From Pseudanabaena sp. BC1403 (lineage in GTDB: Bacteria > Cyanobacteriota > Cyanobacteriia > Pseudanabaenales > Pseudanabaenaceae), in assembly GCF_002914585.1 (NCBI RefSeq), contig NZ_PDDM01000008.1, forward strand, positions 124,001-188,000: DNA of 64,000 nt, given 5' to 3'. Under the pieces are notes generated by a model. It worked only from the letters and a program-made list of their open reading frames with translations, ran no database searches and was not told the DNA's origin. Below are positions 35,006-43,605 of the stretch, piece after piece. Numbering within the stretch: position 1 is the stretch's first letter; the number at the start of each line of letters is the position of its first letter. The translations under genes and the position numbers were made by a program.

Positions 35006-37222
35006 ATGGGAATTGCGCGGCGACAATTCTTACAAGCAGGACTGACTAGTCTGATCGGATGGCAATTTCTCACCCGCGATCGCGTGGCATTTGCTGCCGA
35101 TCAATATGTTCGTCAAATGACTGCCTCAACGCCACGTAAACGAGCGCTATTGATAGGGATTAATCAATATGACGCTAAAGAGGAACCGCAAAATTTATTG
35201 TCAGCAACAGCGAATGGATGGTTGCCTTTGCATGGTTGCGTCAATGACGTGGAGTTACAAAAGGAATTACTAATTCATCGCTTTGGCTTTGCGCCCCAAG
35301 ATATTGTGACGCTGACCGATCTTGATGCCACCCGCAGTAACATTGCCGATGCGATCGCGACTCATTTAGTTGCCCAGACTTTGCCCGATGATTTAGTAAT
35401 CGTTCACTTTAGCGGACATGGTTCACGTCTCGGTAATTACAATACGCTTGTGCCTGTGGATAGTAGCTTGCCTCAAAATCTGGAAAACCTGCGGGACATT
35501 ACGGAACAGGAATGGCAGGGGTGGCTGCAAGCGATCGCCACGGATCGGATTTTGAATATTATTGATGCAGGCTTTTACTACCCGAATGTATCGGCAATTG
35601 GCAATTTCCGTTTGCGATCGCGAGTTGGGCTAAAAAACTGGCAACCACCGACGGTCACAGAGCCGAGCGAGCAACCCATTGATCAGAAACTAATCGGCAC
35701 AACCCTACGCGCAGCCTCAGGCGATATGCTCTGTGCCGATGCTCAATGGTCAGGCTTTAGTAGTGGCGCATTTACCTACGCTTTAGTGCAGCAACTATGG
35801 CAGATCGTTCCTGCGACGAAGATCAATGTGGTGATGAGTGATCTTGCCACCACCCTCGATCGCCGTGCTTTGCACAATGACAATCTCACCATCGAGAAAC
35901 AAGTTACGAATATGTGGGAAGTTGAAGCGGCGAAGCAAAAGGCGATCTCTACTAGCACCTTTGCTGAGATGTTACCAATTCCTGACTTTGGTTCTGATGG
36001 CGTGATTATTAATAGCAGCGATCGCCATACAGCAGATGTCTATTTGGCAGGTTTACCGATCGCCGTTTTGAGTAACTATGCGGTTGGGGCAATTTTGAAT
36101 GTGGTGGGAGCGACAAGTGCCCAGATAGCTAATCAAGCAGAAACAGCGTCTATTCTAAAATCGATTCCATCTAATCCACAAGCAACAGTTCAACTCAAAT
36201 CGCGCAATGGATTTAACGGCAAAATTGAAGTTTTAAATGATTACAGCATCAATCCCAAATTGGAAACAGGGCAATTACTTCAGGAAGTAATGCGCGCAAT
36301 TTCGCACAATGTCCAATTAGCGATCGCCCTTGATGTGGGCTTGAGCAAAATTGAGCGTGTTGATGCCACCAGTGCCTTCTCGACCATGCCAAATATGTTT
36401 GGCGTAAATGCCAATGAACAATGCGCGGATTGCCTATTTGGGGTGCAGTCAGCAAGCTATGGTTTATTTACAGTCGGACATACACCGATTCTTGGCTCCT
36501 TTGGTTCTGTGGGAGAGTCGGTAGGTGTGGCGATTAAGCGCTTACAACCTTTTCTTGAAAGCCTCCTTGCTGCCAAACTGATCCATACTACTGAAAATCA
36601 AGCCGCAACCCATCTCGATGTACGTGTCACGCTCAAAGCCATGATCGGTGTCGATGAAAGAGCCGTCACTGTGGCTAGCAAATCTGCGGCGCGTGCTGCG
36701 CTAATTCCTGTAAATACAGTCAGCAATATCGTAAGGACTAAACCAATTAATATCGGCGATCGACTCGAATGTGAGATCGAAAACTTTAGCGATCAGCCGC
36801 TATATATGCGAATTTTCTGCCTCGATCCGCGCAGCAAGATTCTCACACCCAACTTCATCGCCACTCCCTACGCCAACGATGGCATCATTCCACCATCGGA
36901 AACTTTAACTATTCCCTATCCCAAAGCGCCAATGAATTGGGCTGTCTCTGCTCCTAAAGGCATGGTCGATGTTTATATTGTGATTAGCCGATCGCCACTT
37001 TTACAGGTTGCCAAAATTTTAGAAGCCTCGCAACGTCAAGCTTCATCTCTAAATGGATTAATTTCTATTCCCAATCCGTTACAAGTCGCACAATGTCTAC
37101 TAGATGATCTCGATCGCGCAGGCAAGCCTTCAGATTTTGGCAATGCCGCTAATATAAATGACACATGGATGTTAGATGTCCAACAATGGGCAACCTTCAA
37201 TTTCAATTATCAAGTTGCGTGA
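35006..37222 (+). CDS. Caspase-family (orthocaspase-like) protein with Tat signal; catalytic Cys absent
   Basis: The 738-residue product begins with a twin-arginine signal (IARRQFLQAGLTSL, cut near AFA-A). The caspase p20 domain follows: RALLIGINQYD near 46, and HFSGHGSRL, whose His138 is the catalytic His. The position expected for Cys (canonical D-x-C-x-S-G) reads IIDAGFYYP, so Cys is replaced by Gly189. The middle part is unassigned, and the C-terminal 160 residues contain a DUF4384-like beta region (IGDRLECEIENFSDQPLYM, SETLTIPYP). It is probably exported as a pseudo-enzyme. It appears monocistronic, 140 bp before ftsH. Confidence 0.85.
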   Translation: MGIARRQFLQAGLTSLIGWQFLTRDRVAFAADQYVRQMTASTPRKRALLIGINQYDAKEEPQNLLSATANGWLPLHGCVNDVELQKELLIHRFGFAPQDIVTLTDLDATRSNIADAIATHLVAQTLPDDLVIVHFSGHGSRLGNYNTLVPVDSSLPQNLENLRDITEQEWQGWLQAIATDRILNIIDAGFYYPNVSAIGNFRLRSRVGLKNWQPPTVTEPSEQPIDQKLIGTTLRAASGDMLCADAQWSGFSSGAFTYALVQQLWQIVPATKINVVMSDLATTLDRRALHNDNLTIEKQVTNMWEVEAAKQKAISTSTFAEMLPIPDFGSDGVIINSSDRHTADVYLAGLPIAVLSNYAVGAILNVVGATSAQIANQAETASILKSIPSNPQATVQLKSRNGFNGKIEVLNDYSINPKLETGQLLQEVMRAISHNVQLAIALDVGLSKIERVDATSAFSTMPNMFGVNANEQCADCLFGVQSASYGLFTVGHTPILGSFGSVGESVGVAIKRLQPFLESLLAAKLIHTTENQAATHLDVRVTLKAMIGVDERAVTVASKSAARAALIPVNTVSNIVRTKPINIGDRLECEIENFSDQPLYMRIFCLDPRSKILTPNFIATPYANDGIIPPSETLTIPYPKAPMNWAVSAPKGMVDVYIVISRSPLLQVAKILEASQRQASSLNGLISIPNPLQVAQCLLDDLDRAGKPSDFGNAANINDTWMLDVQQWATFNFNYQVA

Positions 37223-37362
37223 AACAAAAAGTGGCGCGATGCGGTGCTTTTTAATCTTTATCTTCCTAGCGATACAGGCGGCTATCCCTACGTTTTCAGT
37301 CTAGCGTCCGTAAACCATCATTTCTATAATGACTTTAGCAACAAATCTTAAAGTATAAAAAA

Positions 37363-39228
37363 ATGGCTGTAAAAAAAGAAGACCCCAAGCGATCGCGTGC
37401 TCGTCTGATTGGCAATGTCCTATTGCTGATCGGTGCAGGATTGCTAATTATAAATATATTTTTACCAAACTTATTTGCGCCTCCCGTAGCGCGTGTACCC
37501 TATAGCCTCTTCGTGCATGAAATCGAAGAAGGACATGTAGCACGCGTATATATCGGACAAGACCAAATCACCTATCAATTAAAAGGTGTCACTCCTGATA
37601 TCCCTGGTGATGTGATTTCCACCACCCCAATTTTTGACTTAAATCTCCCCGAAAGACTCGAAAAGAGTGGCGTAGAATTTGCCGCCGCACCTGTGCAAAA
37701 GTCTGGCTGGTTCGGCACATTACTTAGCTGGGTAATTCCTCCATTAATCTTTGTGGGTATTTTCCAACTCTTTAGTCGTAACGGTGGCGGCGGCGGTGCA
37801 CCTGGTGGCTTGCAAATTGGTAAGAGTAAAGCCAAGGTCTATGTCGAAGGCGAAGCGACTAAAACCATGTTTAGCGATGTTGCAGGTGTCGATGAAGCTA
37901 AGCAAGAACTTCAAGAAATTGTGCAGTTCCTGAAAACTCCTGAGAAGTACACCAAGATCGGCGCAAGGATTCCTAAAGGCGTATTGCTCGTTGGCCCTCC
38001 AGGTACTGGTAAAACTTTGCTTGCCAAAGCAGTTGCTGGTGAAGCAGGTGTTCCTTTCTTCAGCATCTCTGGTTCTGAATTTGTAGAACTCTTTGTCGGT
38101 GTTGGTTCTTCACGAGTACGTGACTTATTCGAGCAAGCCAAAAAACAATCGCCTTGTATCATCTTTATCGATGAACTTGATGCGATCGGTAAGGCTCGTT
38201 CTAGCGGTGGTATGTACGGCGGTAACGATGAGCGCGAACAAACTCTCAATCAGTTGCTCACGGAAATGGATGGCTTTGGTGTTGATGGAACGACAGTGAT
38301 CGTTCTCGCCGCAACCAACCGTCCTGAAACCCTTGACCAAGCATTGTTACGTCCAGGTCGTTTCGATCGCCAAGTCTTAGTCGATCGCCCTGATAAGAGT
38401 GGACGCTTAGCAATTCTCAAAATCCATGCTGCGAAAGTCACCCTCGACAAGAGTGTTGACCTAGAAACGATCGCTACTCGTACTTCTGGCTTTGCGGGTG
38501 CTGACCTTGCCAACCTCGTTAACGAAGCGGCGCTGCTTGCGGCTCGTGCTGGACGTGAAACTGTCTTGCTTGAGGACTTTGCTGAAGCCGTCGAACGAGT
38601 TGTTGCTGGTCTAGAAAAGAAGAGTCGCGTTCTCAATGAGAACGAGAAGCGGATTGTTGCCTATCACGAAGTTGGTCATGCTCTAGTAGGAGCGCTTAAC
38701 TCTAGTAGCGGCAAAGTTGAGAAAATCTCAATCGTGCCTCGCGGTATGGCGGCTCTCGGCTACACCTTGCAACTGCCAACAGAAGATCGCTTCCTGTTAA
38801 GCAAAGAAGAAATCGAAGCCCAAATTGCGACTCTTCTCGGTGGGCGATCGGCCGAAGAAATCATTTTTGGTAGCATCACCACTGGTGCATCGAATGATCT
38901 CCAACGTGCTACAGACCTTGCTGACAAGATGGTAACTAGCTACGGCATGAGCGAAGTTTTGGGACCACTTGCCTATCAGAAGCAACAAAATCAATTCCTT
39001 GGTGGTATGGAGATGGCACGCAATGTCAGCCCTGCAACTTCGGAAGCGATCGACAAGGAAATCAAAACTATCGTCGAAAATGCTCATGCAAAGGCGCTCG
39101 CGATTCTCAATGCCAATCGTGATTTGCTAGAGTCAATCTCTGAGAAGCTTTTAGAAACAGAAGTAATCGAGGGTGAATTCCTGACTGGTTTGCTAGCTCA
39201 AGTTAAACCTGCTGAAGTTAACGTATAA
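37363..39228 (+). CDS. ftsH: ATP-dependent zinc metalloprotease FtsH
   Basis: The 621-residue membrane protease degrades damaged membrane proteins, in cyanobacteria notably photosystem II subunits. Two transmembrane helices flank a periplasmic/lumenal domain (about 17-38 and 115-135). A Gly-rich linker leads to the AAA+ domain with Walker A GPPGTGKT near 210, Walker [24 protein letters not shown] and the zinc motif HEVGH near 433. Length is typical of the cyanobacterial FtsH2/FtsH4 type; which paralogue it is cannot be decided here. An A-tract/T-tract hairpin ends the gene. Confidence 0.97.
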   Translation: MAVKKEDPKRSRARLIGNVLLLIGAGLLIINIFLPNLFAPPVARVPYSLFVHEIEEGHVARVYIGQDQITYQLKGVTPDIPGDVISTTPIFDLNLPERLEKSGVEFAAAPVQKSGWFGTLLSWVIPPLIFVGIFQLFSRNGGGGGAPGGLQIGKSKAKVYVEGEATKTMFSDVAGVDEAKQELQEIVQFLKTPEKYTKIGARIPKGVLLVGPPGTGKTLLAKAVAGEAGVPFFSISGSEFVELFVGVGSSRVRDLFEQAKKQSPCIIFIDELDAIGKARSSGGMYGGNDEREQTLNQLLTEMDGFGVDGTTVIVLAATNRPETLDQALLRPGRFDRQVLVDRPDKSGRLAILKIHAAKVTLDKSVDLETIATRTSGFAGADLANLVNEAALLAARAGRETVLLEDFAEAVERVVAGLEKKSRVLNENEKRIVAYHEVGHALVGALNSSSGKVEKISIVPRGMAALGYTLQLPTEDRFLLSKEEIEAQIATLLGGRSAEEIIFGSITTGASNDLQRATDLADKMVTSYGMSEVLGPLAYQKQQNQFLGGMEMARNVSPATSEAIDKEIKTIVENAHAKALAILNANRDLLESISEKLLETEVIEGEFLTGLLAQVKPAEVNV

Positions 39229-39245
39229 CTTTCTCAATTCATTAC

Positions 39246-39274
39246 AAAAAAGCCGTGCAAAGCACGGCTTTTTT
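39246..39274. terminator. Terminator after ftsH
   Basis: Perfect 12-bp arms AAAAAAGCCGTG/CACGGCTTTTTT with loop CAAAG, 18 bp after the stop. It is one member of the C-NNN-G loop hairpin class in this window. Confidence 0.9.
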
Positions 39275-39345
39275 GTTTTTACAGCGCTTTGCGCTCAAAC
39301 ACAAACCGCTATAGTTAGCCCGAATACTGATCGGAAACGTTTGTA

Positions 39346-39375
39346 TTGACATTGTATATACAAAGTCGTTAATAT
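39346..39375 (+). promoter_or_regulatory. Promoter with internal palindrome for the DUF1778-GNAT operon
   Basis: TTGACA (39346-39351) and TAATAT (39370-39375) have 18-bp spacing. The spacer begins with the perfect palindrome TTGTATATACAA (39352-39363). A site inside the spacer suits repression by the antitoxin or the toxin-antitoxin complex; that binding is inference. Confidence 0.65.
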
Positions 39376-39409
39376 AGAGCTAACCAAGGTATATAAACAA
39401 TTTTTAATT

Positions 39410-39727
39410 ATGCCTAAGCCATCTCAATCTCAGACGACAAAGATCAAAGATAAAGTTCTCAATCAAACCCGTGACTTGTCCATTAATATTCGGATTAGTC
39501 AAAATCAGAGAGACTTAATTGATCGGGCGGCGACATTACAAGGTAAAAGTCGCTCAGAATTCATGCTGGAATCTGCCCACCAAAAAGCACAAGATGTTTT
39601 ACTCGATCGCTGTTTGTTTGATGTCGATGCAGAGCGATTTCAGCAGTTCATGGATCGCTTAGATGCTCCTATCATACCTAACGATAATCTGCGCCAACTA
39701 TTAACGACAAAGGCTCCTTGGGATTAA
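39410..39727 (+). CDS. DUF1778-family antitoxin (TacA-like)
   Basis: A 105-residue protein with a ribbon-helix-helix N-terminal part (LSINIRISQNQRDLIDRAA then LQGKSRSEFMLESA), as in TacA/DUF1778 antitoxins, and a C-terminal toxin-neutralising tail (RFQQFMDRLDAPI, LRQLLTTKAPWD). It binds DNA at its own promoter and blocks the adjacent acetyltransferase toxin. Its TAA overlaps the ATG of the toxin gene by one base. A promoter with a palindromic spacer lies 35 bp upstream. Confidence 0.92.
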   Translation: MPKPSQSQTTKIKDKVLNQTRDLSINIRISQNQRDLIDRAATLQGKSRSEFMLESAHQKAQDVLLDRCLFDVDAERFQQFMDRLDAPIIPNDNLRQLLTTKAPWD

Positions 39728-40230
39728 TGGCTAATCAAGGTATTAACCGACCCGAAAAACTTAATCCTTCTCATCAAGTCGATCAATTTGATTGTGGAAA
39801 TCTTCAACTAAATAATTGGTTAAAGTATCGTGCCTTCAAGAATGAAATACAAGGTGCTTCGCGAACCTATGTAGTTACTGTTGAGAATGTGGTTGTGGCT
39901 TATTACTGTTTAGCAAATGGTGCGATCGCACAGACGCTCTCCACAGGCAAAGTCAAGCGAAATATGCCTGATCCCATTCCTGTGATGATTATTGGGCGTT
40001 TAGCAGTCGATCAAAATTGGCAGGGTAAGAGAATTGGCAAAGCCTTGCTAAGGGATGCGATACTTCGCACTTTGCAAGCTTCTGAAATTGCGGGAATTAG
40101 AGCGATTTTAGTGGAAGCAATTTCTGATGAGGCAAAGCAATTTTATGAGAAGTGTGGTTTTACGGTTGCGCCCATTGCGCCGATGACTTTGATGATTACG
40201 ATCAACGATGCAATTTTATCTTTAACATGA
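39727..40230 (+). CDS. GNAT-family acetyltransferase toxin (TacT-like)
   Basis: A GNAT protein of about 167 residues. After NRPEKLNPSHQVDQFDCGN comes the acetyl-CoA-binding region IIGRLAVDQNWQGKRIGKAL with the R/Q-x-x-G-x-G/A loop, then QFYEKCGFTVAPI near the C-terminus, the usual TacT/AtaT hallmarks. Such toxins acetylate the amino group of charged aminoacyl-tRNAs and stop translation. The ATG at 39727 overlaps the antitoxin stop, giving coupled translation. Confidence 0.92.
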   Translation: MANQGINRPEKLNPSHQVDQFDCGNLQLNNWLKYRAFKNEIQGASRTYVVTVENVVVAYYCLANGAIAQTLSTGKVKRNMPDPIPVMIIGRLAVDQNWQGKRIGKALLRDAILRTLQASEIAGIRAILVEAISDEAKQFYEKCGFTVAPIAPMTLMITINDAILSLT

Positions 40231-40313
40231 TTTTTTAGTTTTCTTGCTATCATGTTATTCTGGAAATTCCATGTAAATCGTTTAGTACAGTATATAAACC
40301 ACAAGGTATTTAG

Positions 40314-41318
40314 ATGATTAGGAATAATAACAGTAGTGGATCAAGGATTGATGAGGCACGTTCTACTGTAAGAGAGCTACTTAACGAAATGGAAAGTCAA
40401 AATTTACCAGTAGAAAAATATTTGATGAAGGCTAAAAAGCTTGCTCGTTTGCTTCGTGACTCAGACGCACAAAAATGGTTAGATTGTGAGCTAAAAGGCT
40501 ATCCTGACAATTATTTTAATCTTGGGACATGCAAAAAATATGCAGAATCGGCAGGACGTTTAACAGATGATAAATATTACAAGGAAAGTCTGCCTGTATT
40601 AGAAGCTAAGTATAAGGCAGATGAGGCGACTCTGTTAAATACTAATGCAAATCAGCCATCTCCTATAGCAGAAAATTTTCTTGCTGCACGTGCTACAGAA
40701 CAACTGATGGCAACTCAAGCGAAGCTTCTTAATAACATGAAAACTTCATATCAGCAAAACGCATCACTATTTTCTGCTCTCAAAAGCTCTATCCACAGCT
40801 ATGCTACAGATTGTTTAATATCAATTGAGTTTGGCGATGTTGTACAAGATATATTTGAGCAATCTCGTAAAGAAGTAGATACCTTTATACGAGCAAGATG
40901 TCCAGAAGTTGCTGAAAAAATAGTCGCAATAAATGAAAGAACTAGAGATAATGATACCGAATCAAGAACCGCTGCATTAACTTCTTGTCGTCGTCTTTTA
41001 ATGTCTTTAGCTGATGCGGTATTCCCTTCGTCTAATATTGATTATATCGATGGAAGAGGTAAGCCTAGAAAAGTTGGGCAGGAACAATATAAAAATAGAA
41101 TAACTGCATTTTTGGAACAAAAATTACAGAGTGAAAGCACAGCAGTAATTCTAAATTCAGAGATTGAACATTTAGCGGCAAGATTAGATGCTGTTTATGA
41201 GAAGGCTTGTAAGGGTGTTCATGATAATGTAACTATAGAAGAAACACGTCTAGCAGTCATTCAAACCTATTTAATGATTGCTGAAGTTGCAAGGTTAGAT
41301 GCTGATGTAAAAAAATAA
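40314..41318 (+). CDS. AbiTii-like domain protein (possible abortive-infection protein)
   Basis: The 334-residue protein has an N-terminal region (residues 12-65) reading LPVEKYLMKAKKLARLLRD then AQKWLDCELKGY. This matches the pattern of the AbiTii domain found in lactococcal abortive infection and related defence proteins. The C-terminal 60 residues form helices (LAARLDAVYEKACKGVHD, VIQTYLMIAEVARL) that look HEPN-like. It has no HIP1 octamer, is AT-rich, and lies 83 bp downstream of the acetyltransferase toxin. Function in phage defence is inferred from domain and context only. Confidence 0.7.
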   Translation: MIRNNNSSGSRIDEARSTVRELLNEMESQNLPVEKYLMKAKKLARLLRDSDAQKWLDCELKGYPDNYFNLGTCKKYAESAGRLTDDKYYKESLPVLEAKYKADEATLLNTNANQPSPIAENFLAARATEQLMATQAKLLNNMKTSYQQNASLFSALKSSIHSYATDCLISIEFGDVVQDIFEQSRKEVDTFIRARCPEVAEKIVAINERTRDNDTESRTAALTSCRRLLMSLADAVFPSSNIDYIDGRGKPRKVGQEQYKNRITAFLEQKLQSESTAVILNSEIEHLAARLDAVYEKACKGVHDNVTIEETRLAVIQTYLMIAEVARLDADVKK

Positions 41319-41403
41319 AAAGAAATTGATTTGGGTATGTTGTTGACCTCAATTAATTTTTAGATTTGAGAAAAATGATCGCTGTCTTAAATTATCAATT
41401 CAT

Positions 41404-41748
41404 CTAATCATAAATTTCTCGGCGATGTCCAATCTGATGGATAGTGACACTTTTTTGTGATTGCGCGATCGCGTAAATAACTCGATAATCTCCAACGCGA
41501 AGCTTAAAAAAGCTTGATAAATTACCAGTAAGTGATAGAGGCGTAATTTGTTCAAAATTTTCGCCTAACCACTTGATTTTACGAGCTATCCGTATTTGAT
41601 TAGTGCGATCAATTTTTGCAAGATCGGCGATCGCATCAGATGTAAAATCAACACTATAACTCGTCCCAATTAAGCCCCAATGATTGCATAGCTTGACTAG
41701 CAGGAATAACAGTTGATTGCAGTTGTTGCCGTAATAAACGATCCACAA
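41404..41748 (-). CDS. RelE/ParE-family toxin (start uncertain)
   Basis: The conserved part reads YSVDFTSDAIADLAKIDR, IRIARKIKWLGENF, FFKLRVGDYRVIYAI and IHQIGHRREIY, which is the RelE/ParE superfamily fold with its Arg- and Tyr-rich end. Family members usually start with the SVDFT segment, at about 41665, but the frame has no ATG, GTG or TTG close to it; the TTG at 41748 gives an implausible N-terminus. Initiation at an unusual codon near 41670 through coupling with the overlapping antitoxin gene is likely. The pair could also be damaged. Confidence 0.75.
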   Translation of the reverse strand: MWIVYYGNNCNQLLFLLVKLCNHWGLIGTSYSVDFTSDAIADLAKIDRTNQIRIARKIKWLGENFEQITPLSLTGNLSSFFKLRVGDYRVIYAIAQSQKSVTIHQIGHRREIYD

Positions 41749-41863
41749 CTGCAGTTTTTAACTTCTTACCTTCATCTAGATCTATATATTCTTCTAGCAC
41801 TTCAATTACAACTTCACGAACTAGTAAACGAAACTGTTCGGTAGTGAGTTCTTTTATTTGCAT
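41654..41863 (-). CDS. Antitoxin partner of the RelE-like toxin
   Basis: A 69-residue acidic/helical protein (MQIKELTTEQFRLLVREVV, IDLDEGKKLKTAVVDRLL, SLGLNWDEL). It is of the type usually encoded directly upstream of RelE/ParE toxins in cyanobacteria. Its 3' end overlaps the toxin's conserved N-terminal region by about 10 bases, which suggests coupled translation. No clear DNA-binding fold can be named. Confidence 0.78.
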   Translation of the reverse strand: MQIKELTTEQFRLLVREVVIEVLEEYIDLDEGKKLKTAVVDRLLRQQLQSTVIPASQAMQSLGLNWDEL

Positions 41864-42013
41864 AGCATTACGGCTGTACTACTTGTTTTGAATTAATTCT
41901 AACGTAATCGTCAATATAAACCAGCAAGACGATCGCTATTTTGATTAGCTTGAGGATTTTGGCGATCGCAATTAATTGATAATGAGAGAAAATGCGATCG
42001 CTTATTCCTTTCT

Positions 42014-42343
42014 TTATTCAGCAAACATCTCAGCCAAAATACCAAGGACTTCTCTTTGTTCATCTTGACTGATTGAACCAATCTTCTTAACCAAACGAGA
42101 CTTATCTACTGTACGGATTTGATCGAGAACTATTTGACCATCTTTACCCTGAAACTGGCAAATCACACGAGTGGGATATATCCGACCTTTTGTGGTCATT
42201 GGCGCAATAATCACCGTAGAGATATTGCAATTCATCTCATCTGGTGAAATGATCACGCAAGGTCGAGTCTTTTGAATTTCGCTCCCAATAGTTGGATCGA
42301 GATTAACCAGAAAAACATCAAATCGTTTAGCTACCACTCCCAT
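42014..42343 (-). CDS. mazF: MazF/PemK-family endoribonuclease toxin
   Basis: A 109-residue mRNA interferase. Family blocks are FDVFLVNLDPTIGSEIQKTRP then CVIISPDEMN, VIIAPMTTKGR (with the catalytic T/S region), and GQIVLDQIRTVDKSRLVKKIG, which holds the conserved Arg-Thr-x-Asp. Its start overlaps the antitoxin gene by 13 bp, the usual mazEF arrangement. Confidence 0.95.
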   Translation of the reverse strand: MGVVAKRFDVFLVNLDPTIGSEIQKTRPCVIISPDEMNCNISTVIIAPMTTKGRIYPTRVICQFQGKDGQIVLDQIRTVDKSRLVKKIGSISQDEQREVLGILAEMFAE

Positions 42344-42591
42344 TCAACCCGTTCCCAATCTGTTGGATTCACATCATCTAAAAGAACATCATCTTTTTGT
42401 AATACCATCGCTGCAAAAGCTTCATCCCAACCGACCCTTAATTGTGGCAGAGGACGAATAGTAAGGCGATCGCCATCGATTCCAATTTCAACTTCTGTCT
42501 GAATTCCACTTTGCTCTAATAAGGTTTTAGGAATACGGATGCCCTGAGAGTTGCCAATTTTAATGATTCGAGTTCTTATTGCTGTACTCAT
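42331..42591 (-). CDS. mazE: MazE-like AbrB/SpoVT antitoxin
   Basis: An 86-residue swapped-hairpin AbrB protein. RTRIIKIGNSQGIRIPKTLL and VEIGIDGDRLTIRPL form the DNA-binding fold, followed by an acidic toxin-binding tail (DDVNPTDWERVEWEW). It overlaps the mazF gene downstream by 13 bp. It is expected to repress its own operon. Confidence 0.94.
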   Translation of the reverse strand: MSTAIRTRIIKIGNSQGIRIPKTLLEQSGIQTEVEIGIDGDRLTIRPLPQLRVGWDEAFAAMVLQKDDVLLDDVNPTDWERVEWEW

Positions 42592-42757
42592 AGTTAGAGC
42601 CCTTTGAAATCAGGAGTAATTACATTGTAGTTACCCCTGATTGGGTTGTCAAATAGTTAGCCTTCAAACTTGTGGCAAAGGCGATCGCAATCGGAACAAA
42701 AATAAACCTTTGCTAGTCATATCTAGTTAGAACTTATGGGCATCCCCTGAGGCATTT

Positions 42758-43492
42758 ATGAGTGCTAAACATATTTCAAAATTAGCCGCTATTTCATCGG
42801 TAAGTATGGCAATTAGCATAGCTGCCACTTCTTTGCTAATAGCGAGTCCAAGTGTCGCATCTTCAAGGCGATCGCAGTCTAGATATCAAGCGCAGGTATC
42901 TCAAACTAAATTTGCTAATCCTCAATCTACACAAACTCAAGCTCCTCCAAAACAAGTTGCTCAATTGTTTCGTTCGACTTTGAGTTTACCTGCTGGTCAA
43001 GCGATCGCTACCAAAATTAATCGCCAAGATACCCTTTACATCGCTAAGGGCGAAACAGTCGCGGCAAGTCTTTTAGTTGCCCAAGATATCGCGGCAAACA
43101 ATGGCACGGTGTTGATTCCTGCTGGGGCTGTGATCGAGGGACAATTTGTACCTGCGGAAGGTGGCTCTAGGTTTGTCGCCCAAAAGTTTACCAGTCGTGG
43201 TGCGACCGTTAGGCTTCAAGCTGAATCGGCTTTGATTAATGACATCAAAGATCCTCGTGAAACTAATACAGGGGCAATTTTGACTGATGCTGGCATCGGT
43301 GGAGCCGCAGGAGCTGTCCTCGGTGGGGTACTGCGTGGCAATGTCCAGATTATCGATATTCTTGGTGGGGCGGCGGCTTCAGTGCTAGTTGGTAATGTGA
43401 CAGCTCCACAGGTGACAGTGATTGAACCAAATACCGTGATTAATGTCGTGACGAAGCAAACGATCACGTTTGCTGTTCGAGACGACTACTAA
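42758..43492 (+). CDS. Secreted conserved hypothetical protein
   Basis: A 244-residue protein with an N-terminal signal peptide (hydrophobic MAISIAATSLLIASPSVAS, cut near residue 35) and a Gln/Ser-rich linker. A beta-rich domain (GTVLIPAGAVIEGQFVPAEG, AQKFTSRGATVRLQAES) has a TrbI/VirB10-like ring, and two Gly/Ala-rich segments near the C-terminus (GIGGAAGAVLGGVLRGN) may insert in a membrane. No named family is certain. It is followed directly by a 37-bp-arm hairpin. Confidence 0.75.
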   Translation: MSAKHISKLAAISSVSMAISIAATSLLIASPSVASSRRSQSRYQAQVSQTKFANPQSTQTQAPPKQVAQLFRSTLSLPAGQAIATKINRQDTLYIAKGETVAASLLVAQDIAANNGTVLIPAGAVIEGQFVPAEGGSRFVAQKFTSRGATVRLQAESALINDIKDPRETNTGAILTDAGIGGAAGAVLGGVLRGNVQIIDILGGAAASVLVGNVTAPQVTVIEPNTVINVVTKQTITFAVRDDY

Positions 43493-43512
43493 TAACTATG
43501 GCTATCAGTACC

Positions 43513-43591
43513 TTTAAATAAACTAACACCAAAAAACTTTTGCCTCCCGCACAGCGGGAGGCAAAAGTTTTTTGGTGTTAGTTTATTTAAA
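43513..43591. terminator. 37-bp-arm perfect hairpin
   Basis: The arms 43513-43549 and 43555-43591 are perfectly complementary, with loop CACAG (43550-43554). It begins 21 bp after the stop at 43492 and ends 4 bp before the target duplication of the IS element. It is by far the longest hairpin in the window. Confidence 0.9.
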
Positions 43592-43605
43592 CTGTGTCTT
43601 GTGAT

